From: Neolentinus lepideus HHB14362 ss-1 | Taxonomy: Eukaryota; Basidiomycota; Agaricomycetes; Gloeophyllales; Gloeophyllaceae | Assembly: GCA_001632425.1 (NCBI GenBank) | Contig: KV425554.1 | Location: forward strand, 782,914-846,913 | Reading direction: 5' to 3' | Length of the DNA stretch: 64,000 nt | Shown: positions 47,514 through 58,771 of the stretch, one piece after another | Layout: each line of letters begins with the position of its first letter | Position numbering within the stretch: the stretch's first letter is position 1 | Position numbers and translations under genes: made by a program | The notes under the pieces: model-generated | Told to the model about the DNA's origin: nothing | Databases searched by the model: none | Seen by the model: the letters and a program-made list of their open reading frames with translations, nothing else

Positions 47514-47939
47514 TGTTGGAATGACAAGCTTACACGGACTATAGCTGATGCGCCTATTTCTTATTCGAGTAATACTTTCGGTCTGGACTTTTCGGACTCG
47601 TGTTTCCATCGGCATTGCTAGTACCTTACTGCGCAATTTCCTCTTACACCCATTCCGCTGTTTTTACCTATTTAGACGTATGTCAAAGTTCGGCTTCTGC
47701 TTTCCTACAAGTAGAGTACCGTCTCGTATGCCCACCTCACGGATCTGTCTTCATAGACGTGCCCGCTGAGGTGAGCTTCATACCCTTTTCTCCGTTCTTA
47801 TTCATTTGCTTATATTACCTGTAGTTAGGTCTGTTGTCGTACAGGTAATGTCATACGGATCTGTCTTCATAGACGTGCCCGCTGAGTTAGGTCTGTTGTC
47901 GTACAGACACACACGTCTATCCCGGCACATAATCTTATA
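47514..47939 (+). repeat. 5' LTR of copia element
   Basis: 426 bp. It contains a 31-bp internal duplication (47740-47770 and 47856-47886) and a 20-bp one (47825-47844 and 47887-47906). Open frames inside it are repeated exactly in the 3' LTR and are not genes. Confidence 0.95.
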
Positions 47940-47952
47940 GGTTATTGAGCCC
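47940..47952 (+). promoter_or_regulatory. candidate primer-binding site
   Basis: GGTTATTGAGCCC directly follows the 5' LTR. Its position is right for a tRNA primer site, and its sequence resembles the internal initiator-tRNA sites used by copia elements. Confidence 0.45.
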
Positions 47953-48015
47953 AAAAGCTCATCCTGCGCTCGTTACCCCACACTCCTTCGTATATATATA
48001 CCTTTCAACTTCGAA

Positions 48016-51000
48016 ATGACCACTGCACAGTCGTCCGATACCCTACCATCCACCATTCCCAAGCTCGACCCTTCAGGAGTCAACTGGGCTGTATTCTCCG
48101 AACGTTTCCAGGACGCTGTCCGTGCCAAACGTCTATGGGGACATTTTGATGGTACTACCATAGCCCCTGATGGCCCCGCCGATGCAGCAAATCCTACTGC
48201 AGCTGAGACACTTCGTATCGAGACTTGGAGCAATAACGAAGCCACAGCCAGGTACCTCCTGACCCAGAAGATACCTGACTCTGCCCTCATGCGAGTATGA
48301 AACAAAGCCACTGTGGCCGGACGTTGGAAAGCCATCAAGGACGAGTTCACGTCGAAAGGCCTTCACGCTCAGACGGACATTCGTCAGAAGTTCTTGGCAA
48401 CCAAATGCCCTCCGAAGACCAGTGTCCGAACGTTCTTAGAAGGACTGGTTGTGCGGCGTGAAGAGCTGGCGTCGATGGGTATTGACATTGACGACAAGGA
48501 CATGCGGTCGGTTATCATATCATCCCTACCCGACTCTCTCTCTCAGTTTGCCGCAAACTTACTCTCGTCGGCGGAGCTACTTGCAAAGACTCAAGCTTTA
48601 GCTCTTAGCGGGACAGCGTTGCCGCTTCGCACTGAGATTGACCCGAACACTCTGGTGTCGGTCATCTGTGAGGAGTACGACCGCCGTAAGTCGAAAGCGG
48701 AGGGTCGTATGGGGACTTCAAGGGGAAAGGATGATGACGAGGCCTTGGCCGTACAGCCGGGCAACGGGAAGTCGAGAGACAAGGACAGAAAGCCGCGGGT
48801 GTGTTGGAATTGCCAGGAACCTGGTCACCTGCGTGATAACTGCCCAAAGCCAAAGAAGGCCGTCAGTGGAAAGTCCTATGCAAAGACGAATGATGCTGCT
48901 AATGCTGCCGAGTCAGATTCTGAAGACGAAGGCGCATGGGCTGCTGTTGAATTTGAGTCTGATGATGAGGGTTCATCAGAGCTGGCCGACGTTGAGCTTG
49001 GCGACTCAGATGATGATGTTCCACCATTGGAGTCGATTGCCGAGTATCGCCGAAGAGTCGCAGCAGCGGAGGAGGCGGTCTACGAGGACCTCCTGTCTGA
49101 TCTCGAGGACAACTCTGATTCGTCCTGGGATGGTTGCCTGTTGTCAGGCAGTAGCGACGATAGCGATGACAGTGACGACAATGACTCACCGCAAACTAGT
49201 AGCGCTGTAGTGGACGAACAGCAGGTCACGTTCGACGTTGTTCAAGTCGAGACACTGGGCGCAGATACTGCAGATGGTCAGCTCGAGAATGAAGATGTCG
49301 CTGCGCACGTAACTGTAGCAAACGAAGTCAACAACTCACCTCGTACTGAGCTGTACGACTCAGGCACTACCCATCATATATCCCCTTATCGTGCGGACTT
49401 CGAGGGCTTCACCGAGATACCACCGAAGTTATTTGCTGCTGCGAATAAGCAAGGTTTCAGTGCGACGGGTACAGGAGAGATGGTAATCGACGTACCGAAT
49501 GGCGTTGATGTCTCGAAGTTACGGCTTACCGAAGTTCTGTACTCTCCGGAGGTCGGGTACACCCTCATCTCAATCGGACGTCTTGATGAGAATGGCTTCT
49601 CCACAACTTTTGCTGGTGGGAAGTGCATCATTCACGGGCCGGATGGAGATCGCATCGGCGAAGTGGCGAAGTCAGCGAAGGGTCTATATCGTGTCATACA
49701 CAAGAGCGTTGATCCGACTCTGGAGGAAGCCAATGCAACAAGCGAGAAAGTCAGCCTTATGGAGCTTCACCGGCGAATGGGGCATATCTCACCTCATGCA
49801 GCTAGCCGTCTCATACAGAATGGGTTCGTCACGGGTCTCCAGTTGACTAATGACAATGACAAGTCAGTGTTTTGCGAGGCCTGCGTAGCAGCGAAGGCAA
49901 CTAAGCAGCCAATACCGAAGGCCCGCGAAGGCGAGCAACGGGAAGAGTTTGGCGAGCTTGTCCACTCCGATGTATGGGGACCTTCTCGTGTCAATACCCT
50001 GGGTGGTCGGAAGTATTATGTTACATTCACCGATGATGCGACTCGCCACACTCACCTGTACCTCCTACGATCCAAAGACGAAGTCTTCGAGTCATACAAA
50101 ACCTTTGAAGCCTGGTGTTCAGCTCAGGAGGGCGCTCGTGTTAAGGCTTTGCACTCAGACCGCGGTGGAGAGTACAAGAGCCATGAAATGAAAGCTCATC
50201 TCGATGCAAACGGAACACAGCAATTGTTCACCGTTCACGACACGCCCGAGCACAATGGTGTTGCCGAACGCCTTAATCGTACATTGCTCGAGAAGGTGCA
50301 TGCGATGCTGCATGCGAGTGGGTTGCCTAAGTTTCTGTGGGGCGAGGCTGTCCACCACGCTGTCTGGTTGAAGAATCGCACTTCGACTAAGGTGTTAGGC
50401 GGGAAGACACCCTATGAGGCACTCCACGGAAAGCCCCCGAACCTGCGTGGTTTACGAGAATGGGGCTGTAAGGTGTGGGTGCACGTTAGCGGTGGTTCGA
50501 AGCTCAATGATCGCGCCCAGGAGGCTCGATGGGTTGGAATTGCGGATGACTCCAAGGGTCACAGGGTGTATTGGCCGGGAAAGTGCTCGGTTACCGTGGA
50601 GCGAAATGTTTATTTTGAGCCTGGAACCTTGTCTGGAGATAGTTTCGAGGGGGAGAATGAAGATGCGTTCAGCGAAACAAATCCAATCAATGCTAGCGAA
50701 CGTACTGCGACTTCGTCCCCCGAAGATCTCGACAAGCCAAAACCAGATGGTGCTGTCATCCTGCCAGTTACTGAAGCACCCACTGCTGACACCACTCATC
50801 CTATCGTGTCCAAAGAGCCCCAACGCCATCCCCAACGTGAGCGAAAGCTGACGCGTTATTTGCGCGACCTCACTGAAGGAGTGGGCCGTGTCTCTGCTCG
50901 CCCTTCCGATCCTTCCATTCCAAGAGGGATACAGGCACCATCTAAGCGGCGTGCTGTAACTGTTGAGGATGTACCAGATGAAGGCGGAGAGGCAGGGGGA

Positions 51001-52614
51001 GTGGACGAGTATGCGCTGGTTGCTGAGACGAGCGACGTGGAAGGTCTGGAACCGAGGGACGTCCGTGAGGCAAAACGTCGACCGGATTGGGAACTGTGGG
51101 AAAGGGGGATAGAAGAGGAACTTACCACGCTGAACAACGCTGGTACATGGACGCTCGAAGCTCCTCCTCCAGGCACCAATGTCATCAGGTCGAAGTGGGT
51201 CTTCCGAGCTAAGAAAGACGCCTCTGGGAACGTTGTCCGACACAAGGCACGCCTCGTAGCTCAAGGCTTCAGCCAAGTCCCTGGAGTTGACTATTTCGAC
51301 ACCTATGCCCCGGTTGCCAAACTCGCGTCTATTCGTACGGTTCTAGCTCTCGCTGCTGAAAACGACTGGGAGCTACACCAAGTCGACATCAAGGGAGCAT
51401 ACCTGAATGGTGATCTCACCGACTCTGAAGTACTCTATATGCGACAACCGCCCGGATACCCTCTTCCTAACTCCGACGGCAAAGTTCTCCGACTTCGCAA
51501 GACCATCTACGGTTTGAAGCAATCCGGCCGGCGCTGGTATCAGAAACTTACTAGCATTCTCGTCGGGAAGCTCAAGATGTCGCATGCCGAAGTTGATGAA
51601 GCCATCTTCTATTGTAGGACTGAAGACGAGTTGCTTATTGTGGTCGTTCATGTGGATGATTGCACGATTGCCGGGTCAGAGGTAGCTGTTGTGGTGAAAT
51701 TCAAGGAGAGGTTACGGGAACATGTGGAAGTGACAGATTTGGGAGAGTTACATTGGTTGCTGGGCATAGAGGTGAAGCGGGACAGGGAATTACGAACGGT
51801 TCGTCTATCTCAGCGCTCGTATATCGACTCTATTCTCCGCCGCTTTCATCTCGAAGATTTGAAACCAGCGTCGACTCCCATGGATCCAAATGCTAGACTA
51901 TCATCTTCGATGTCCCCTGCCACGACACAGGAGTTTGCGGCGATGCGCGACGTTCCATATCGCGAGGCTGTCGGCTCTTTGATGTATGCCTCTATGGGAA
52001 CTCGACCGGACATCTCATTCACCGTCACGACACTCTCGCATTTCTCGAGCAACCCCGGAATCCCGCATTGGAATGCCGTGAAGAGAGTCTTTCGCTACCT
52101 GAACGGCACGAAAGATCTGTGGCTAACATACGGAGCGGCTAAGGGTCAGTTTGTCGGCTATGCTGATGCGGACGGGAGCATGGCAGAGGATAGGCGTGCT
52201 ATCTCTGGGTATGCATTTCTGATCAACGGCGGTGCAGTTTCTTGGTCATCAAAACGTCAAGAGATCATTTTGCTGTCAACAACCGAGAGCGAGTACGTCG
52301 CGGCCGCTCATGCTGCGAAGGAGGCACTTTGGCTGCGTAGTCTTATTGGCGAGATCCTTGGACCTGTCGACGGAGCTACCACTCTTTATTCCGACAATCA
52401 GTCCGCTATTGCGCTTACCGAGAACCATCAGTATCACGCCCGATCCAAGCACATCGACATACGGTTCCATTTTATTTGGTGGATCGTCGAGGATGGGAAG
52501 ATCCGACTGGTCTATTGTCCAACTGCCGACATGATCGCTGACACTCTGACCAAGGCTTTGCCTTCGCCAAAGGCTAAGCACTTCGCTTCTGAACTGGGTC
52601 TCCGTTTAGCTTGA
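48016..52614 (+). pseudogene. copia Gag-Pol polyprotein gene with one nonsense codon
   Basis: A single frame runs from ATG 48016 to the stop at 52614, interrupted once by TGA at 48298-48300, after 94 codons. Downstream 1,433 codons are open. Gag carries a zinc knuckle CWNCQEPGHLRDNC. The protease motif is LYDSGTTHHIS. The pre-integrase finger is HRRMGHISPHAASRL with CEACVAAK. The integrase core has HSDVWGPSRVNTLGG, HSDRGGEYKS and EHNGVAERLNRTL. The reverse transcriptase shows VDIKGAYLNGDL and VVHVDDC. The RNase H shows YADADGSMAEDRR, STTESEYVA and YSDNQSAIAL. All catalytic acids are visible. The stop lies inside Gag, where programmed readthrough is not known for this group. Confidence 0.9.
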
Positions 52615-52621
52615 GGGGGAG

Positions 52622-53047
52622 TGTTGGAATGACAAGCTTACACGGACTATAGCTGATGCGCCTATTTCTTATTCGAGTAATACTTTCGGTCTGGACTTTT
52701 CGGACTCGTGTTTCCATCGGCATTGCTAGTACCTTACTGCGCAATTTCCTCTTACACCCATTCCGCTGTTTTTACCTATTTAGACGTATGTCAAAGTTCG
52801 GCTTCTGCTTTCCTACAAGTAGAGTACCGTCTCGTATGCCCACCTCACGGATCTGTCTTCATAGACGTGCCCGCTGAGGTGAGCTTCATACCCTTTTCTC
52901 CGTTCTTATTCATTTGCTTATATTACCTGTAGTTAGGTCTGTTGTCGTACAGGTAATGTCATACGGATCTGTCTTCATAGACGTGCCCGCTGAGTTAGGT
53001 CTGTTGTCGTACAGACACACACGTCTATCCCGGCACATAATCTTATA
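52622..53047 (+). repeat. 3' LTR of copia element
   Basis: 426 bp, identical to the 5' LTR as far as can be read by eye. Confidence 0.95.
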
Positions 53048-53079
53048 GTTAGATCAAGTTCAGTAGAGTGAAGTGAGAG

Positions 53080-53205
53080 GACTACGCCTGCGAAGCTCGA
53101 AGTTAACTTGCAAGTTAACTGTGACAAATTAACTTGCATGCGAAAAGTTAACTTCAAGTTAGGCAAGTTACTTTTGTATGAGTCAAGTTAGCTCGAAAAG
53201 TTACT
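53080..53205. repeat. AAGTTAACTTG-motif array, right
   Basis: Motifs AAGTTAACTTG, CAAGTTAACT, CAAGTTAG and CAAGTTAC occur about nine times in 125 bp. It ends with GAAAAGTTACTTT, the reverse complement of AAAGTAACTTTTC that opens the left array at 39974. Confidence 0.65.
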
Positions 53206-53495
53206 TTGGAAAGAGCCACATCTATTGGTTATCACGATGAGCGGTTCTCACGCAATGACATTGTTTAGTGTTCATCGATCAGTGGCAGTGTCTGAGGCGT
53301 GGGCCGCGTGAACTGCCCCGTGTGCAAAGCTGTGTCGATTTCAGCCACCCACTGCGATGTCCTGGAAGGGTGTTTAAACTGCGATCCATTATCAACCGGC
53401 ACTACTCAGCACTACTCTCCTTGGTGTGGCTGCTCGCCCTTTGTCGACTGTTTGTGTACAGTTTAAACGTCTAATTCCGTGCAATAATTTACACA

Positions 53496-54668
53496 ATGGA
53501 TCATCTGAATATTACCTCGCAGGAGATCGCAACGAGACTTGCGCTCGTTCCCGAGGAAAATGAACACGAGGAATATGAGCTGACCATTCCAAACGCATTC
53601 CTCCAGATACTGCGCTCAGATTCCCGATACTCTGTCGAGACTGCGAGCAATTCCACCGTGTCTAATATCCAGGGACCAGGGCGTACTGTGGACAACTTCG
53701 TGTCATTTTTGGGGCAGGGACTTGAGGCACTGTTAACAAAGTTTGGATTATGGTTCGGAAGGCAGGGAGCTGGGGACTCGTACAGAATGCTGGAGGCTGC
53801 CATGGGAAGAGTAGCAGAACGCGTATGTATTCTTGACTTTCGACTGAAGCACACCATTAATGCTCTTATCAGAAGGTGGAGGAAGCCATAATGGATGTTA
53901 TGGGATTTCGGCCCTATGACGCGCACGAGGTCCTAAAATTTGGACTAGGTGTGCAGTTCAGGAATAGAGGAGACAGGTTCTCAGAGGCATTGCAAGTATT
54001 GGTCGTTATGTGGCATACCGCTCAATCGATTAGAGTATGTACACCCTAACGTTGAGACTACCCGGCCATAGGGACCTCATTCACCTCCTGAAAGGATACC
54101 CGAAGTCCTCTTTTGAAGCTAATCATCTGCTGTGCCGACGCGCTTCGGTACATCGTCGAGCGATCAAACGGCGGGGCTTTAGGCAATAGGATCTTCGATA
54201 GTCCTGCAGCTCTGGATGAACTCATAGTGTCAGTACATAGTCCAATGCATGTTCAGTCACTGATGCTCAGAAACATTACACAGAACATTTAGTTCTGCCC
54301 AGATAATGCTGCAAGAGAAAGCCGACGAGGAGATGTTTAAAGAGATGCAAGCTGTCTTGAAGGCTCGTTTTCCCGTAAATCAGACACGGACGCAAATTTT
54401 CGATGACACAAGAGAAAAAGTGATGGATCTTGAGAAAAATTTATTGGGAATTATTGCATCGCTTCGGTATGCCGTTCGTCAGATTTTACTCGTGCACAAT
54501 ATGACCATTGACGACCATGTCTCATCAGGTGACTCGGACATATGTCTGGCTAATTCGCTGACACATGTATTCTACTTTAGTAAAGTCCAAAGTTCGAGCC
54601 ACGCTCGTTATAATCATGAAATTCTGTTTAGTGACACGGTTCATACTGTCTTTGTAGTTCTCCAGTAG
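53496..54668 (+). CDS. hypothetical protein
   Basis: Four exons (53496-53822, 53873-54034, 54095-54228, 54284-54668) join in phase to 335 aa. The start is MDHLNITSQEIATRLALVPE. The centre is helical and moderately hydrophobic (SFLGQGLEALLTKFGLWFG, VLVVMWHTAQSIRDTRSPLL, LIICCADALRYIVERSNGG). A charged helix follows (LQEKADEEMFKEMQAVLKAR). No family is recognised. The last roughly 60 residues are less convincing, so another intron may occur after RYAVRQILL. Introns are 50-60 nt with standard ends. Confidence 0.6.
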
Positions 54669-54810
54669 GTAACCTTAAGGTTCGAGCGTCACAGGGAGCA
54701 TTACTTTTTGGATCCGCAATTTTAGGACCGCGGGAAGTTCTGACAGATTGAATTCCTCTACGATTCATGATCGAGTTACATTCTACAGAACGTTTGATCC
54801 ATCTCGAACT

Positions 54811-56116
54811 ATGGTCTGTCTTTGCATAAACATGCCGCTACTTTCTTGTTCACGCAAACAATGTCCAGAGTCTCGCATATTTACTCGCCTTGGAGGCGAA
54901 AGAATGTATGCTCTGTTAATTTAGATTTACTTCATATTCTTCGTCTAACTGCAGATCAAGCAGCCCACTCGGATGCGATTTGGGGCATTCATTTTTCACC
55001 CACCTCTCACATCATATCCGTCTCCGCATCGGGTCAAGTGCATGCGTACGACTCGACCTCTGGGCAACTTTCCGCCTCTGCGCCGGCGCACACACTCGGA
55101 GTGACGAGTCTCAGCGTAGGCACAGATGGGAAGAAGGTACTGTACAATACGATTGAAGGGCTGACGTGTCTATGGGACATTGAGAGTGGTGAGGTACTCG
55201 GACGATGGGAGAGCTATCGTAGGAAGGGCGAAGGAGGGCCGGGTGAGTGGTATTTCGATTCAAAGGGTCGGGAGGATAGGTAGTGACGGAGGCAAAGCAT
55301 GGTCGGTGTCTTTAAACCCTAGCGGTGCCACATATACTGCTACGGGAGGAGGCGGGAATGTGACGATCCACTCGGCGGACCCGCCCTCTTTTGGCGAGCC
55401 ACAAGCAAAGTTGTCAAGCGGGAGGAATAAGTTTGGGATGTTCTGCAAACACGTACGCTGTCCCGCTTTCACTGTCGTTACTAGCTCTCTACCCTCACTT
55501 CTTAGAGTCCAGATGGCAACCGCCTGGCTCTGTCCTCTGAGACCGGCCAAATCTATATTTTTGACCTCGCATCTACTCAACTAAGCGCAACATACACCTC
55601 CCATGCAATGGCTGTTCGTTCACTATCATGGAGTCCTGACTCACAGGTGTGTCACTAGTTCTTTATTTACTGCAAAATAGCATTATATATGCGTGCGTAG
55701 CAGGGCTGACACGAAACACGAATAGTTACTTCTATCCGCATCAGAGGATAAGCGTATGATTCTGCACGATATCCGCGGTGCAGGTGGCGCAGTAGCCTCG
55801 CTCACTGGACACACGTCGTGGGTATTGTCGAACGACATCTCACCTGACGGTCGACTAGTGGTCTCAGGGTATGTTCTTTTGCCACCTGCTAGCATATGCT
55901 CACCTTATGGCTTGGTGTCTCACCCTCTCCCTTCCCAGTTCCGCTGACCGGACCGCCAAACTGTGGGACCTGACCACGCGGACATGCGTATCGACGATCC
56001 AGGACCCCTGCGCGGGCGAGGTGTGGGGTGTGTCGTGGGCGAAGCGGGGGCCGAGTGCGTTTGTAACTGGGGGCGAGGACGGGGTGGCGAGAGTGTTTAG
56101 GGCAGGAGGTGCATAG
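54811..56116 (+). CDS. SKI8: Ski8/WDR61-like WD40 protein
   Basis: Seven exons: 54811-54813 (the ATG alone), 54869-54905, 54955-55242, 55292-55452, 55506-55646, 55726-55868 and 55939-56116, giving 316 aa. The first intron falls directly after the start codon. This choice restores MSLAYLLALEAKE ahead of HSDAIWGIHFSP. WD40 repeats are seen as IISVSASGQVHAYDSTSG, VLYNTIEGLTCLWDIESG, LALSSETGQIYIFDLAST, LLLSASEDKRMILHDIRG, VSGSADRTAKLWDLTTRT and FVTGGEDGVARVF. Ski8 is part of the cytosolic Ski complex that feeds mRNA to the exosome, and has a second role in meiotic recombination or Paf1 complexes in many eukaryotes. Confidence 0.82.
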
Positions 56117-57149
56117 GTCTGGGTGAGTGGCATTTTTGAGGACGCCGTTAGCTGGGCCGGTTGATTGGGAATATCATGAGACTGTTGTTTCGTGTTGGAT
56201 CTGGGATATTACTGACGGTGATTTCCTTTAGCAGGTGCTTGAGGACGTGCAGTGTATAATAGATGTCGAATGAAATTGTAGTAGCAATACACGAAGCAGC
56301 AAACTGCTTGACGGAACGGTCATTGCATCAGCCAGACCATTCTGGGCGATTTGGTTGGTCGCATATGGATGTTCTAGGTGATGGAGATGTTCGGTTTTGG
56401 AACGATCGGTTATGTACGTGCATCGTCATCGTTTGAAGGTGACAGAGCGAAGGGCTCTAGCTGTCGCACGAATGATACGTTGATGTGCTCGCACAGCTTG
56501 AAGAAGATCGACGACAGTACGTTGGCTGTTCTTTCTTTCTTTTCCGCTATTGCTGACTTGCCAGATGACTCATTTCTGAAGTGAACCGTAGAACCGTCAC
56601 AAACTGTGTCTGTGTGAATGACTTGGTGTGTGAATGGGAACAATCTTCTATACGGCTCGAATGCTGCTTTCTTTGTCTGTTCGTCTCACAGAGTACATTT
56701 GTTCTCCTCAGCCTACAGAAATTTTTGTCTAGACCCGTGGGTTGCATCTCCGATGACTCAACTTCATGAAGCGAGGATGATCTATCATTTGTCTGCTTTT
56801 TTATTTTTTAGGGAAAGGATCAACAAGGATGGCATTAAGAGGGCTGCCGACTATGATGGGCACAGACCCGCGCGAGCATTTGACCAAGGTCTCTCGTCAA
56901 TTCTGCCTAACAGGTCCTATCAATTGTTCGACAGGCAGTTCTCATTCTCTGACCAATCCACATAATTAGCACCTCAAGGTTCTATCGTAATGGTCACAGC
57001 AAGTCATGGAACCGAAAGCTATTAAGCCTTTTTTGCGACGGTCAACGAAGTCGGTCAACAGTACACCTATAGAAGCACAGGGCTGACAATGGGTACTCAG
57101 TCCTCAGTTTAGACGTTGCAGCAACTGCGAGCAGACATGAGCTCGCTCA
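56117..57149. other. intergenic, no gene seen
   Basis: Only short frames without domains. SKI8 and the chorismate mutase gene converge here, so both transcript ends should lie in this stretch. Confidence 0.5.
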
Positions 57150-58176
57150 TCAACGGATGAGGAGGTCAAGAATTCTCACGTATTGTACTTCAATTTCCGA
57201 TGTGATGGCTATCAGCTCCTGGAACAGAGTATGCGCAGCTGCCTCTAACGTGCTGTTGAAGGTAGTGGGTACAAGAGCTCCCGCTTGAAGCCATCCGCTG
57301 GAGAAACCACTGGTGGCCTTATACGCTTGGGCATACACAGCAGCCTCTTGCGTGGTGTTGGTGATAGCGACGAGTATAGACGTCGAGTCGCCCGCCTTGA
57401 TAAACTTAGTTATCTCCGCAACGTTGCCGGCATACTTAGTTTCTGCAACGATCTTGCCAATATGAGCGCTGGATAAGATCTCGCTCTTTAGTCTGACACG
57501 AACAGCGCCAGGACACTTACCGGTGGGAAAGGAGAGCTAACAAAGTAGCGTCAAGATTAAATACTGCATCGATGTCGTACGTTGAGTTGTCGAGATGGTA
57601 GAAGAATGATGTGGACGAGTTGAAGAAAGGTACGAGGCTGTTAATGTAAAAACTAGTGATGTTGGCGTTACCCGTGTACGTGTCTTCGTGGAAGCGGCCA
57701 GGCGGGAAGGTGTTCGAAGGAGTGGCGATATCCGGAGGTATTATAGGTAACGTGAACGGGTATTCAAGCTTGCCGTAGTCGTAACGACCAGACGCGGCCG
57801 CGGCGTTCTCTCGCACGAGCATGTAGGACATCAGTTCGGCTCCTCCGTTGGCATACAGGCCTGGAGGAGTTGCTAGATTCGTCCTCTCGGTCAAGGCACT
57901 TGAATCGTGCCAAGAACCGTAAATCGGAGTAGAACGACGAAGGAACTTGTACTCACCTAATGATGGGAGCCTCGAGATCGGCGAGGATGTCCTTTGCGTC
58001 AATATAATTTAGAACACAAAACAAATATTACAAGTATGAGTTAATCATACCCGAATCTGGGTAAGGCTTGGTACCGGCAAGAACGGACGAGTAAGTCCAG
58101 ACACTGCAACTACTGATTGTATGCCTGATAGACACAGCAGACACAGCAGATATGGGAACCCTAAGGTTGTCGCCAT
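57150..58176 (-). CDS. chorismate mutase with signal peptide (secreted type)
   Basis: Four exons (58176-58051, 57991-57957, 57898-57521, 57468-57150) join in phase to 285 aa. The N-terminus MATTLGFPYLLCLLCLSGIQ is a clear signal peptide. The body follows the eukaryotic AroQ chorismate mutase: LTQIRDILADLEAPIISALT with ERTNL, then GAELMSYMLVRENAAA, YPFTLPIIPPDIATP, and LLALLSHRAHIGKIVAETKY. The last block keeps the Arg and Lys spaced 11 apart that in the yeast enzyme bind chorismate, and ITNTTQEAAVY follows. N-glycosylation sequons (NSS, NST, NIT) fit secretion. The normal enzyme is cytosolic or plastidic and acts in Phe/Tyr synthesis. Secreted versions in plant-associated fungi and nematodes lower host chorismate and salicylate. 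Confidence 0.8.
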
Positions 58177-58771
58177 GTGGACGATATCAAGAGATAGAGG
58201 AGCTCGATGCAAGTCAGTAATATACCGGTGTATATATATTCCCACTTCATGTGGGTCCATTCTTCGACTCGGCAGAATGGGGATACTTGTTCATCGTTCA
58301 TTCGGATCAAATGACGGCAACGTGGGTGGTTGGCGGAGTTCCATGGTGCATGGCCACCGAACGGTCGTCCAAATTGTCAAAAGATCTAATAGACACGCCG
58401 CACAACTATTTCCCACGAATAGCCGTGTCAGAATCCGGACAAACAAATTCGCTCAAGTTCCACTCCTCATGTATACACTCAATAGCTTGTTCTTTAACGC
58501 GCAGAGTGACTTCCGTTTACTTCGGTTTGACCACATGGATCCTCCTTCAACTTCTAATAATGTACGATATCTACCGATGTTCTGGCACTGGTATTAGAAA
58601 GTACAGTGTTATACGCATCCATGCAAACGGCCTTGGATCGTTGAAAGTCTGAATAAATGACTATAGACCTTCAGACTGGCATTACAAGCTGGATACACAA
58701 TGAGCTGGGCACAACAGCTGACATTAGTCTGCCGAGTCCTATCTCCTTCACGCGTCGCATGCATCAGTGAG
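58177..58771. other. intergenic
   Basis: Upstream region of the chorismate mutase gene (TATATATATT at about 58229, some 50 bp before the ATG) and 3' flank of the 7TM locus. No gene is supported. Confidence 0.5.

Larger units (their letters stand above)
47514..53047 (+). mobile_element. Ty1/copia LTR retrotransposon, 5,534 bp
   Basis: Two 426-bp LTRs (47514-47939, 52622-53047) start TGTTGGAATGACAAGC and end AATCTTATA. They appear identical over their whole length. The 5-bp target duplication GTTAG is perfect (47509-47513, 53048-53052). A purine-rich tract (GAGGGGGAG, 52613-52621) abuts the 3' LTR. The element is inserted in a CAAGTT-rich sequence that belongs to the right-hand array. The order protease, integrase, reverse transcriptase, RNase H defines Ty1/copia. 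Identical LTRs imply a recent insertion. Confidence 0.97.

Noticed and set aside
47548..47824. Open frames of 73-74 codons repeated at 52656-52932
   Set aside because: They lie inside the two identical LTRs and have no domain, so they are not genes.
48016..48315. TGA in copia as a programmed Gag-Pol readthrough site
   Set aside because: It falls inside Gag, ahead of the zinc knuckle, not at the Gag/Pol boundary; a simple mutation is more likely.
39974..53205. AAAGTAACTTTTC pair as exact transposon termini with target duplication
   Set aside because: The 8 bases outside each end do not match, so these are probably subterminal motifs and the true ends are undefined.
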